41,294 bases of DNA from assembly GCA_001510385.1 (NCBI GenBank), contig LFFE01000011.1, positions 158,922 through 200,215 of the forward strand, written 5' to 3'. Position 1 is the first letter of the stretch; every line of letters begins with the position of its first letter. This DNA is from Actinobacteria bacterium casp-actino5 (GTDB lineage: Bacteria; Actinomycetota; Acidimicrobiia; Acidimicrobiales; Ilumatobacteraceae). A program made the position numbers and the translations under genes. Shown piece after piece: positions 31,247 to 39,576 of the stretch. The notes beneath the pieces are model-generated. The model was not told where the DNA came from. It saw only the letters and a program-made list of their open reading frames with translations, and did not search any database.

Positions 31247-32812
31247 CTAGCGACCAAGGCACGCGCTTACTCTGGCCCGAGGATCGGCAGCGCCTGACAG
31301 CCCGTATTCGTCTCGGACAATCGCGTGAGCGTGACCGAACACTGAGTCCCATTCGGGTTGTTGACGAATTCGGTGACCGCGTGCGGTAAGCCGCTCTCGC
31401 CAACGAGATGGCACATGCCCCTCAAGAAGTACCTGTTGACGGGACATGTCATCCCAACTGTCGAAGCCAGATTTCTCGCCGGCCAGCGCCCACCGAGCGG
31501 CATGAATTGCTTCAGCCGGAGACTGATTGTGGTGGAAGAGCCTCGCCGCAATCTGGAGCAGAATCTGAGGTTGTGCGTCACCGCCCATCGTGCCGAAGAC
31601 GGAGACGAAGTCTCCGTTCCGGGTCGCAAGGGCAGGCGAAAGAGTATGGGGTGGTCGCCGACCGGGGCCAAAGACTGCAGGGTGACCCGGTTCGAGCGAG
31701 AATCCAAGACCGCGATTATGCAGATTGATCTGTGTATTTGGCTCAGCGAGCCAGGACCCGAATCCAGAGGCATTCGACTGGATGAGCGAAACGGCTAGCC
31801 CATCTGTTTCAGCCGTGCAGAGGTAGGTCGTATCTCCATCAACTGAGCGAACACCGATCTTGCTTGCCGTGTTGGTATTGAGAAGTTCACGTCGAGCGGT
31901 GATCGCTTCGAGAAGCGCTGTTCCATCGGCTCTGTCACTGAGCACTTGAGGCCGATCGAATCCTGCGACCTTGGCTGCTTCGATAGTGAGGTGGGCCCAT
32001 CGGTCGTCATCACTATCACCGAGATCAAGGCCATCAAGTAGCGATGCGGCCCCAAGGGTGAGGTATCCCTGCGAGTTGGGGGGAATCGTGTGCAACTCCA
32101 CCCCGAATGCAGAACTCGAAAGTGGTGTGACCCACTCGGCTGATGATCGTTCAAGGTCACGTTCGTGAAACAGTCCGTTTCCTGCTAGGAGGAGCCCTTG
32201 ACCAAATTCGCCGAGGTAAAACCCGTTGCGGCCGGAGGTCGCAATTGCACGCAATGCTCGTCCGACTCCGGGACGTCGAACAACTGCTCCGACATGTGTG
32301 GCTTGTGACGAGAGTTCGCGGAGTGTCTCGGCCCCTTTGGCATCGAGTTGTCGAACAGCGCCGACGAGCAGCGGGCTCGCTGGAAATCCCTGTTCGGCAA
32401 GGTCGATCGCTGGTTGAAGGATTGCCGAAAGTGGAAGCGATCCAAAGCGTTCGCTGAGAGCCTCCCAGCCGTCGACACAACCAGGAACGGTGACGACACG
32501 AATGTCATGACGGAACGGCATGTCAGTCAGCCCCTCAGCTCGCAGTTGATCGGCGTTCGCGCCTGATCCTGCGCGGCCACTGCTGTTGAGGGCATGGACC
32601 TTGCTTCCATCATGAATGAGAGCAAACAAGTCGCCACCAAGGCCACAAAGGTGTGGCCCTGTCACAGCCATTGCAGCATTTGTTGCGATTGCCGCATCAA
32701 CGGCATTACCGCCCGCCGCAAAAATTGCGTCCCCTGCTCTTGCTGCAAGTTGGTCGGCCGCAGCGACGAGGTGGCGTGTTCCTCGGGTTGAGCTTTGTGG
32801 AAGCGGGTTCAT
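31247..32812 (-). CDS. Gamma-glutamyltransferase family protein
   Basis: Ntn-hydrolase of the gamma-glutamyltranspeptidase family, 521 residues. The N-terminal GGNAVDAAIATNAAMAV (near residue 34) and LCGLGGDLFALI (near 56) are diagnostic. The autoprocessing/nucleophile threonine lies in GDTTY (Thr328 or Thr329), and the substrate loop FGTMGGDAQPQ is near 410. No signal peptide is visible, so it appears cytosolic, unlike the secreted glutathione-degrading enzymes; cleavage of gamma-glutamyl or cephalosporin-like amides by a cytosolic relative is possible. The ATG follows TACGGT by 6 nt. Divergent from the CoA-transferase gene, convergent with the L,D-transpeptidase gene (32-bp gap). Confidence 0.9.
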   Translation of the reverse strand: MNPLPQSSTRGTRHLVAAADQLAARAGDAIFAAGGNAVDAAIATNAAMAVTGPHLCGLGGDLFALIHDGSKVHALNSSGRAGSGANADQLRAEGLTDMPFRHDIRVVTVPGCVDGWEALSERFGSLPLSAILQPAIDLAEQGFPASPLLVGAVRQLDAKGAETLRELSSQATHVGAVVRRPGVGRALRAIATSGRNGFYLGEFGQGLLLAGNGLFHERDLERSSAEWVTPLSSSAFGVELHTIPPNSQGYLTLGAASLLDGLDLGDSDDDRWAHLTIEAAKVAGFDRPQVLSDRADGTALLEAITARRELLNTNTASKIGVRSVDGDTTYLCTAETDGLAVSLIQSNASGFGSWLAEPNTQINLHNRGLGFSLEPGHPAVFGPGRRPPHTLSPALATRNGDFVSVFGTMGGDAQPQILLQIAARLFHHNQSPAEAIHAARWALAGEKSGFDSWDDMSRQQVLLEGHVPSRWRERLTARGHRIRQQPEWDSVFGHAHAIVRDEYGLSGAADPRARVSACLGR

Positions 32813-32818
32813 ATCCGA

Positions 32819-32824
32819 ACCGTA
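32819..32824 (-). promoter_or_regulatory. Predicted -10 (TACGGT) of the gamma-glutamyltransferase gene
   Basis: TACGGT on the minus strand lies 6 nt upstream of the ATG at 32812, again with leaderless spacing. Confidence 0.4.
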
Positions 32825-32856
32825 GCGATCGGCCCGAGGAGTGAAGGAGCCGAGGT

Positions 32857-34137
32857 GTGATGTCCACTAAGAATCGACGATCGATGGTTGGCTACCGTTC
32901 GAAGATGACGGTGAACGGGGGAGGCCCGCTACAGGGCATCAAAGTTGTTGAACTTGGCGTCTGGATTGCAGGACCAGCTGCTGCACTCATCTTGTCGGAC
33001 TGGGGAGCGGACGTCGTGAAGATTGAACCTAGAACTGGCGACCCCAACCGATCGTTTAAGTACATCTTTGGTGGAGAACCCGACACCAACCCGGTGTTTG
33101 AACTCGACAACCGCGGAAAACGTGGAATCTCAGCGGATATTTCAACCGATGATGGGCGACAGGTCGTCCTCGATCTCATCGCTGAGGCTGATGTGTTTAT
33201 CAGCAACCTCCGCCCGGGTGCTCTGCGGCGAGCAGGCCTCGACTCAGAGACCATTCTGAAACAATTCCCACGTCTGGTCTACGGACATATCACCGGTTAC
33301 GGCCACGAGGGTCCGGATGCGGAACGAGCGGCCTATGACCTTGCGGCGTATTGGGCTCGAACCGGTATTGCCCATTCGTTGTCAATCCCTGGGGCGGGTC
33401 TTCCTATCCAGCGCGGCGGAATGGGTGACCATGCAACGGGCGTTGCTCTTGCGGGCGCAATTAGCGCAGCACTCGTGCACCGTGAGCGGACGGGCGAAGG
33501 TCAGCTCGTGACAACGTCGCTCATGCGGCAGGGGCTCTACACACTCGGATTCGACCTCAACCTTAAGCTTGACTGGGGCCGCGTTGCTCCGATCGCACAG
33601 CGGGCAACTAGCCCGAACCCGATGGCAAATAGCTATCGCACTGCAGATGACCGATATCTGTGGCTTGTTGGGGTGTCATCCGATCGGCATTGGCCTCCCT
33701 TGGCCCGTGCCCTCGGCATCGACCACCTCATCGACGATGAGCGGTTCAACAGCGAGAAAGGCCGCTTTAAAAATGCAGCTGAACTCATCAGCTTGCTGGA
33801 CGAGGTCTTTGCGACCCTCACGTTGAAACAGTGCGAGGACGCATTTTCGAAGGAGCCCGACGTGTTCTGGGCTCCGGTGAACAGCGTCGATGACGTTGTT
33901 GAAGACCCTCAATTCCGGCCGTCAGGTGCGGTTGTTGATGTTCCTGAGCGCGATGGATCTGGCACTCGAGAGATGCTGGCAACACCCGCAGACTTCTGGG
34001 GCACGCCCTGGAAACCCCGTCGTGTTGCCCCTGACATTGGCGAGCACACGGTCGAGGTGTTGAAAGAACTTGGTTACGACGACGACCGAATTACGAGCCT
34101 GATCGAATCTGGAGCGGTATCTACCTGGAAGGAATAG
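32857..34137 (+). CDS. CoA-transferase family III (CaiB/BaiF) protein
   Basis: Family III CoA-transferase, 426 residues, moving CoA between an acyl-CoA and a free carboxylate. Seen: GIKVVELGVWIAGPAAALILSDWGADVVKIE near residue 28, FELDNRGKRGISAD near 86, VFISNLRPGALRRAGLD near 112 and the aspartate used for catalysis in YDLAAYWARTG (Asp161). Substrates in this family range from carnitine and formate/oxalate to bile acids; none is indicated here. The GTG at 32857 is followed by an ATG at 32860, and GAAGGAG lies 8-11 nt upstream of both. Family similarity starts only at residue 25, so a later ATG cannot be excluded. Confidence 0.9.
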   Translation: MMSTKNRRSMVGYRSKMTVNGGGPLQGIKVVELGVWIAGPAAALILSDWGADVVKIEPRTGDPNRSFKYIFGGEPDTNPVFELDNRGKRGISADISTDDGRQVVLDLIAEADVFISNLRPGALRRAGLDSETILKQFPRLVYGHITGYGHEGPDAERAAYDLAAYWARTGIAHSLSIPGAGLPIQRGGMGDHATGVALAGAISAALVHRERTGEGQLVTTSLMRQGLYTLGFDLNLKLDWGRVAPIAQRATSPNPMANSYRTADDRYLWLVGVSSDRHWPPLARALGIDHLIDDERFNSEKGRFKNAAELISLLDEVFATLTLKQCEDAFSKEPDVFWAPVNSVDDVVEDPQFRPSGAVVDVPERDGSGTREMLATPADFWGTPWKPRRVAPDIGEHTVEVLKELGYDDDRITSLIESGAVSTWKE

Positions 34138-34191
34138 CGCATATGCGGTGAGGCAAGACGTAGGGCACTATTTTCCGTGTTTGGGCTACTC

Positions 34192-35739
34192 TCAGCCGTT
34201 ATCTCCTGGTCCGCACACAATGCCATCGGTATCTGTGTCGAGGTGAGACCAGGCCGCATACCATTGTGTCGAGACGATGGCGTCGTTGCCGAAGCTTTGG
34301 GCGTAGGCGAAGGAGGCAGCAATGGGCAGTTTGGCGTTTCCAAATTCTCTGATTCCGTTTATCAACAGCTCTTCACAACTTGAAAGATAAAAGAAAGATT
34401 TCGCGCCTAACGGCGCTCCGTGGTCACCGTTTTCCGCTTGTTTAGGTAACTCAATTTTGCTGTCAATGCAACTCCACCATTCGCCGTCGCAATCGCCACC
34501 ATCGTCAGCCTTGCTTTGCGTTCCATAGCTTTCTGACACTGCTTCCCGCTCGGACTGAATCCGGTCGAAGTCTTCCGAGCCTCGTTGAAGTTGGCAGTTC
34601 CACTGTCCGGGGCATTCGCGGTTGAGATACGTCTTCAAGTCCTCATTGGAGTCGAAGATGCTCTGGTATGCCTGATTAAACCGCGAGTAGAAGTCGTCTA
34701 AGGGAAGACCGGTGCCTGATTCAAACGATTCTTCCCAGGTCATACCTTGCGAGAGCGCAAGTGAGATACCAAGCATCCCTTCAACACCGACGCTGGCAAC
34801 AATGTATTCCGTTGCTATCTGGCCCATCCAGTAACCCTCTGGAGGGACTTCGAATAGAACTCGCTCAGCAAACGATTCCAATCCGAGGTCAGGATTGGGC
34901 AAGTAGTACCACCACTCCCACGGTGAGACGTAGTAAGAGGCAACTCCCACGAAATCACTCACGGCATAACCAAAAAATTCTGCGCCACCCTCCCAGAACC
35001 ATAGAGGACGATGAGAGGGGTCTCCTTCTGGCTTAATCTGGCCCATGGGAGTGGGATCTAACACATCCTGAAACGAGTGGAACATCTCGTGTGGAATGAT
35101 TGAGGGCAACGTTCCACTCCAGTCGAGTTCCCCAGAACCTACGGTCTCGCCGTAGTTTGCAGAAACTGCCCCGCGAGAAGCACACCCGCCAACAGCCCCA
35201 TCAGGTGTGAGCCCGCCGCAGTGGCCTTGAGGTTCTGTCCAGAACCCCTCTCTCTCAATTACTTCGTACACCCAAGACGGCTCGCCGACCATCAAGTTGA
35301 ACTGGTGGTTTGTGAAATTAGATGGGAAAGAAGCTGACACTGCAGCGATGTCTTGCACCCACGAGTGATGCTTCTCGGGAAAAGTATCCTCAAAAAAGAT
35401 GGTCAGATTAGAAGGTTGTGTGACAAGCGTATTCTCTTCGAAATACTCAAACGCCCTCGCCATGGCCGAGTCAATTAACTGCTTCCGACTGATTTCAGTG
35501 GGCCAGGGAGCGCTAAATATTGGGTCGACTCTGTAGGCAGAGGGAGCGGCCCACCCGGCCTGTTTCGACCGGCCCGCTTGGAGTCCTCTATCAACTACAC
35601 GGACGTCATCGGAAAATTGGCCTGCACCCTCACCATCGGCGATTATCTCCTCGGAGTACATTCGACCCTGAGAAGAACAAGCCGGGGCCAACAAGAATGG
35701 CAAAAATGCTGCAACAAGAAACTTGAGGCGCGATCCCAC
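34192..35739 (-). CDS. Secreted HExxH metallopeptidase-like lipoprotein
   Basis: A 515-residue putative lipoprotein. The N-terminus has a short basic part, a hydrophobic core (LVAAFLPFLLAPAC) and a lipobox-like cysteine (Cys21), so it is probably exported and lipid-anchored. A gluzincin-type zinc site is visible: HEMFH (217-221) and downstream WFWEGGAEFF (Glu250/Glu254), as in peptidase-MA-like proteins. The rest is aromatic- and acid-rich. The last residues DTDTDGIVCG resemble the calcium-binding DxDxDGxxC core of excalibur domains, with a partner cysteine in SCEELLING upstream. Substrate unknown. The only start in frame after a stop is GTG at 35739. Base composition is slightly more A/T-rich than the neighbours, so it may have been acquired. 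Convergent with the CoA-transferase gene (54-bp gap). Confidence 0.7.
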   Translation of the reverse strand: MGSRLKFLVAAFLPFLLAPACSSQGRMYSEEIIADGEGAGQFSDDVRVVDRGLQAGRSKQAGWAAPSAYRVDPIFSAPWPTEISRKQLIDSAMARAFEYFEENTLVTQPSNLTIFFEDTFPEKHHSWVQDIAAVSASFPSNFTNHQFNLMVGEPSWVYEVIEREGFWTEPQGHCGGLTPDGAVGGCASRGAVSANYGETVGSGELDWSGTLPSIIPHEMFHSFQDVLDPTPMGQIKPEGDPSHRPLWFWEGGAEFFGYAVSDFVGVASYYVSPWEWWYYLPNPDLGLESFAERVLFEVPPEGYWMGQIATEYIVASVGVEGMLGISLALSQGMTWEESFESGTGLPLDDFYSRFNQAYQSIFDSNEDLKTYLNRECPGQWNCQLQRGSEDFDRIQSEREAVSESYGTQSKADDGGDCDGEWWSCIDSKIELPKQAENGDHGAPLGAKSFFYLSSCEELLINGIREFGNAKLPIAASFAYAQSFGNDAIVSTQWYAAWSHLDTDTDGIVCGPGDNG

Positions 35740-35997
35740 TCAATCAGCCAACCGATTTCATTTTTCTCTTGCAACTCATTGAGGTATAAGCACACGGTGC
35801 TAGTGAGGACAGCCGCATCCTTTCCGCCAATGAAAATCTCTTCTGCTCAATTACTCCTCAGCAGATAATCCAGTCGTTCGCACGTTTCAAGGGGCAACTC
35901 GATTTGTTTCCTCATCCTTTGGGGAAATTGATCGTTGCAGGAGCGGTTTCAGCCTGGAACGGATAGCAGACTGGTTCTCAGCCTGTGGTCAGTCTGA
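35740..35997. other. Non-coding leader of the lipoprotein gene
   Basis: 258 bp between two minus-strand genes. It holds a small dyad AGCAC-ACG-GTGCT (35789-35801) next to TATACC on the minus strand (35788-35783), which may be part of the lipoprotein promoter. No terminator hairpin after the aminopeptidase gene and no credible small gene are visible. Confidence 0.4.
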
Positions 35998-38517
35998 CTA
36001 GTTGAGAGATGCAAGTAGCGGCTCTCGCTGGGCGCGAACTGCGTGGGCATTAATCAGTTGCCGCTCGAGAATCTGTCGCAAGGTTGTCGAACCCTGTGGA
36101 ATCGGATGGTCGGCGAAGAAGGTTTGCACATGCTCGACATCGTCGGCGTTGGTGAGCAGTTTCACCGAGTCGATCATGCGAACGATCGTGTTCGTGGGGA
36201 AACGGTCATTCGTCTCGCCCCAATGGTCAGCGACGAACCGCCACGCAGCCGAACCGTTATGTTGATTCGCGATACAGGCCCGCAGCAGGAATGGAGCGTT
36301 CTGAGTTCGTACCTCCGACGATAGTGCAAGTTCGCAGGTGCGCTGAATGAGATCCGCATCTTGGAACTCTGCGAGCGCATAGAGATTCCTGAGTTGTTCT
36401 TGGGGCGTCTGAGATGATCTGAAGCCGTTGAGGAATCGTTCGTAATCTGTGTCATCACCGCAACTCGCAACGACCGTTGTTGCAGCAGCGAGCATTTCAG
36501 GATCAACCGAACTTGTGGTTTCGTTGGCGATGATATTCCGGCACCGTTCGATTGCATCTGCGTCGTTTCCGAGGAGTGTGATCGTCCTCAGCAACAGACC
36601 TCGAAGCGAACCAGCAAGCTCTGGTTCATCAACAGTCGGGTCGCCAAGTCGGCTCAATGTCGGAGAGCAAAGATCGCTGACAACTTGCTGAAACGCAGCT
36701 CGTTCCTGCGCATCACCAATGATGCGAGAAATAAGGCGAAGGCCAGCGGTGATGCTTTGCCAGACCGAGAGTGCATCTTCGTCGCGGAACTCATTCAGCA
36801 TGGCAAGGAAGTCAGCAGCCGGTAGTCGGTTTGCTGTCACGGCGGCAACGGCATCATCGATCAATGTGTAACGCTCGAGCACATCGAGGGTGGGAAGCAC
36901 ACCACGTGTGATTCGCGATCGAAGCTCGTTGTCGTATTCGACTCTGACAAAGGAGTGCCCACCTGCGTTGATGATGATTGGCTCTTCGCTCTCAATAGGG
37001 ACCCGCTGCTCGCGTTCGCTCACCAGGAGCGACGAGGTACCCGAATTCGTTCGGTAACTCAGTGGGATCATCCAAATGCTGTCAGCAGCGCTCTCGGCAA
37101 ATGAGAATCTCCGTTGTCGAAGTACGAGTTCGGTGCCCTCAATCGATGCAGAAACAACTGGGTAACCGGGTTGCCAAATCCACGAATCCATCGTGCTGCG
37201 AACTGGCTCGCCTGAAGTTGATTCGAGAGCATCCCACAGGTCGGAGGTTTCTGTATTTCCGTATGCGTGTGACCGAAGATAATGACGAACACCATCTCTG
37301 AACCGCTCCTCGCCGAGGTGCTGCTCGAGCATTCGTAGCAGTGCGCCACCTTTCTGATAGGTGAGCACATCGAACATTCCCTCCGCATCGGTTGGAGAAT
37401 TGACTTCGAACTCGACTGAACGGGTGGCGTCAAGAGAGTCGGTTTCAAACGCAACGGTGCGCTCGATTCCAAAAGTGAGCCATCGACCCCATTCGGGTTT
37501 GAATGCATCGCATGCAGCAATCTCCATAAACGTTGCAAAAGCTTCGTTCAACCAGATTCCGTTCCACCAGCGCATCGTTACGAGATCACCAAACCACATA
37601 TGGGCGAGCTCGTGTGCGACGACATCTGCAACAAGTTGGCGTTCGGGCTGAGTGGCTGTTTCAGGGTCGACGAGCAGCAAGTTTTCGCGGAACGTGATAC
37701 AACCCAGATTTTCCATGGCCCCTGCTGCAAAGTCTGGAAGCGCAAGTAGTTCAACCTTGTCGCCCGGGTAGGGAATGCCGTAGTAATCCTGAAACCAGCG
37801 CAGGCAGAACTCGGCGACATCGAGACCAAATTCGGCGAGATGACCTTTGCCCGGAACATGAACAAGCCGCAACGGGATGCCATCGACGTCACGCCACTCG
37901 CTTGTTTCAAGCGGTCCGACAACAAATGCCACAAGATAGGTGCTCATGATCATCGTGTCGGCGAATCTGACGGCAACAAGGCCATTGTCGAGTGTTGAGC
38001 GTTCAACCTCGGGAGAGTTCGAGACAGCGGTGTCCTCGGGCCGGATGTTCAACGTGATCTCGAAGACTGCCTTGAAATCGGGTTCATCCCAGCAGGGAAA
38101 TGCCCGCCGGCAGTCGGTCGATTGCATCTGAGTGGTCCCGATGACGTGTTGCTGTCCGTCTTCATCGGTGAATGACGAGCGATAAAAGCCTCTTAGCTTG
38201 TCATTAATCGTTCCTGTAAACGAGATGGTGATTTGATGCGGTCCAATCTCAAGCGCAGTGTCTGTCGACATGATGAGTCGCTCGGTGGATGGGTCAAGAT
38301 GGAATTCTGCTTGCTGGTTGTCGATTGTTGCCGAGTGGATTTCGAGTTCAATCGCATTCAATACGAGTGTGTGGTGGCCTTCTTCTGTGACCTCAACATC
38401 GATGACAACCTCTCCTGTGAATGTTGAAGAGAGCAGATCCGGCGTGATCGTGACGCCGTAGCGGTGAGGCACGGCATAGCGGGGAAGGCGGTGGGGGTCA
38501 TTCCAGTCGGTCATCAC
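35998..38517 (-). CDS. pepN: M1-family aminopeptidase (PepN/ERAP-like)
   Basis: Zinc aminopeptidase removing N-terminal residues from peptides in the cytosol, 839 residues. Domain order is complete: N-terminal beta-domain (about 1-205), thermolysin-like catalytic domain with the substrate motif GAMENLGC near 268 and the zinc motif HELAHMWFGDL...WLNEAFATF (His302, Glu303, His306, Glu325), then a beta-sandwich and an ERAP1-like helical C-terminal domain (about 530-830). The start is GTG at 38517 (ATG three bases later), 7 nt downstream of TACCAT (38525-38530). Divergent from the PfkB kinase with a 60-bp gap. Confidence 0.95.
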   Translation of the reverse strand: MMTDWNDPHRLPRYAVPHRYGVTITPDLLSSTFTGEVVIDVEVTEEGHHTLVLNAIELEIHSATIDNQQAEFHLDPSTERLIMSTDTALEIGPHQITISFTGTINDKLRGFYRSSFTDEDGQQHVIGTTQMQSTDCRRAFPCWDEPDFKAVFEITLNIRPEDTAVSNSPEVERSTLDNGLVAVRFADTMIMSTYLVAFVVGPLETSEWRDVDGIPLRLVHVPGKGHLAEFGLDVAEFCLRWFQDYYGIPYPGDKVELLALPDFAAGAMENLGCITFRENLLLVDPETATQPERQLVADVVAHELAHMWFGDLVTMRWWNGIWLNEAFATFMEIAACDAFKPEWGRWLTFGIERTVAFETDSLDATRSVEFEVNSPTDAEGMFDVLTYQKGGALLRMLEQHLGEERFRDGVRHYLRSHAYGNTETSDLWDALESTSGEPVRSTMDSWIWQPGYPVVSASIEGTELVLRQRRFSFAESAADSIWMIPLSYRTNSGTSSLLVSEREQRVPIESEEPIIINAGGHSFVRVEYDNELRSRITRGVLPTLDVLERYTLIDDAVAAVTANRLPAADFLAMLNEFRDEDALSVWQSITAGLRLISRIIGDAQERAAFQQVVSDLCSPTLSRLGDPTVDEPELAGSLRGLLLRTITLLGNDADAIERCRNIIANETTSSVDPEMLAAATTVVASCGDDTDYERFLNGFRSSQTPQEQLRNLYALAEFQDADLIQRTCELALSSEVRTQNAPFLLRACIANQHNGSAAWRFVADHWGETNDRFPTNTIVRMIDSVKLLTNADDVEHVQTFFADHPIPQGSTTLRQILERQLINAHAVRAQREPLLASLN

Positions 38518-38524
38518 GTCGCTG

Positions 38525-38530
38525 ATGGTA
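38525..38530 (-). promoter_or_regulatory. Predicted -10 (TACCAT) of pepN
   Basis: TACCAT on the minus strand, 7 nt before the GTG start. With the kinase box at 38565-38570 it forms a compact divergent promoter pair. Confidence 0.4.
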
Positions 38531-38564
38531 CTGAGTGGTTTCGGTTGACGGCCGACGGAGCCGC

Positions 38565-38570
38565 TAGCGT
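38565..38570 (+). promoter_or_regulatory. Predicted -10 (TAGCGT) of the PfkB kinase gene
   Basis: TAGCGT lies 7 nt before the GTG at 38578, with leaderless spacing. Confidence 0.4.
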
Positions 38571-38577
38571 CCGGTAG

Positions 38578-39576
38578 GTGTTCGAACAGCGAACAACTTC
38601 AGATGCAGCGTTCCAGGTCGTGGGCATTGGAAATGCGTTGGTTGATGTCATCGCTCACGCCGAGGAGGACTTCCTCGTCGAATATTCACTGGTGAAGGGG
38701 TCGATGACACTTGTTGAAACCGATCGGGCCCTCGAGTTATATCGAGCGATTGGGACAAAAGTGGAAATGAGCGGCGGGTCAGCTGCAAACACTGTCTGCG
38801 GTGTCGCAAGCCTCGGTGGGAAAGCGGCTTATGTCGGAAAGGTGTCAGACGATGATCTGGGGACGACCTTCGGCCACGACCTAAGAGCAGTTGGTGTTCG
38901 GTTTGCACCCGGTGGCTTCGATAACGAGGTTCCGACGGGCCGTTGTGTCATCGTCGTGACTCCAGATGCTGAACGAACAATGAACACCTTCCTTGGTGCG
39001 TCGAGTCTTCTCACTCCAGATGATGTGGACTTTGACGTTGTTGCGAGCGGTCATGTGCTGTACATGGAGGGTTATCTCTTCGATCGTGATGATGCAAAGG
39101 CTGCGTTCAGAGAGGCGGCAGCGCATGCCCATGATCACGGACGCATGGTGTCGCTGACCTTGTCAGATTCTTTCTGTGTTGAACGCCATCGAGACGACTT
39201 CCGCCACCTCGTGACCGACGAGGTTGACATCTTGTTTGGAAACGCGGAAGAGCTTGTATCGCTGTATCAGACGGACACTTTTGCTGAGGCTGTGACGGCG
39301 GTTCGTGCTGACTGCCCAATTGCAGTCGTCACGATGGGTGAACGCGGTTCTCTGGTGATCACTCAATCTGAGGTCATCGAATCTGCAGCACATCCGGTTC
39401 CACATGTTGTTGACACAACTGGAGCAGGTGACCTTTTCGCGGCTGGATTTTTGTTTGCGTATACCCGAGGTGATGAGCTCTCCGAATGTGCTCGTATCGG
39501 CGGAATCGCTGCCGCCGAGGTGATCTCGCATGTCGGTCCGCGGCCTTTGGTTGAGTTGCGTACGCTACTGAAGTGA
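38578..39576 (+). CDS. PfkB-family carbohydrate/nucleoside kinase, adenosine-kinase type
   Basis: A 332-residue ribokinase-superfamily kinase. The N-terminal GIGNALVDVIA (near residue 17), the substrate-loop GGSAANTVCGVASLGG (near 66), and the catalytic/anion-hole block DTTGAGDLFAAGF (near 284, Asp as base) are intact. The ALVDV and EMSGGSAANT features resemble the adenosine-kinase-like branch, so phosphorylation of adenosine or another nucleoside is likely, though sugars cannot be excluded. The GTG start follows TAGCGT by 7 nt. Its stop overlaps the next gene's start (GTGA), and the nearby mutase and upp point to nucleoside salvage. Confidence 0.85.
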   Translation: MFEQRTTSDAAFQVVGIGNALVDVIAHAEEDFLVEYSLVKGSMTLVETDRALELYRAIGTKVEMSGGSAANTVCGVASLGGKAAYVGKVSDDDLGTTFGHDLRAVGVRFAPGGFDNEVPTGRCVIVVTPDAERTMNTFLGASSLLTPDDVDFDVVASGHVLYMEGYLFDRDDAKAAFREAAAHAHDHGRMVSLTLSDSFCVERHRDDFRHLVTDEVDILFGNAEELVSLYQTDTFAEAVTAVRADCPIAVVTMGERGSLVITQSEVIESAAHPVPHVVDTTGAGDLFAAGFLFAYTRGDELSECARIGGIAAAEVISHVGPRPLVELRTLLK

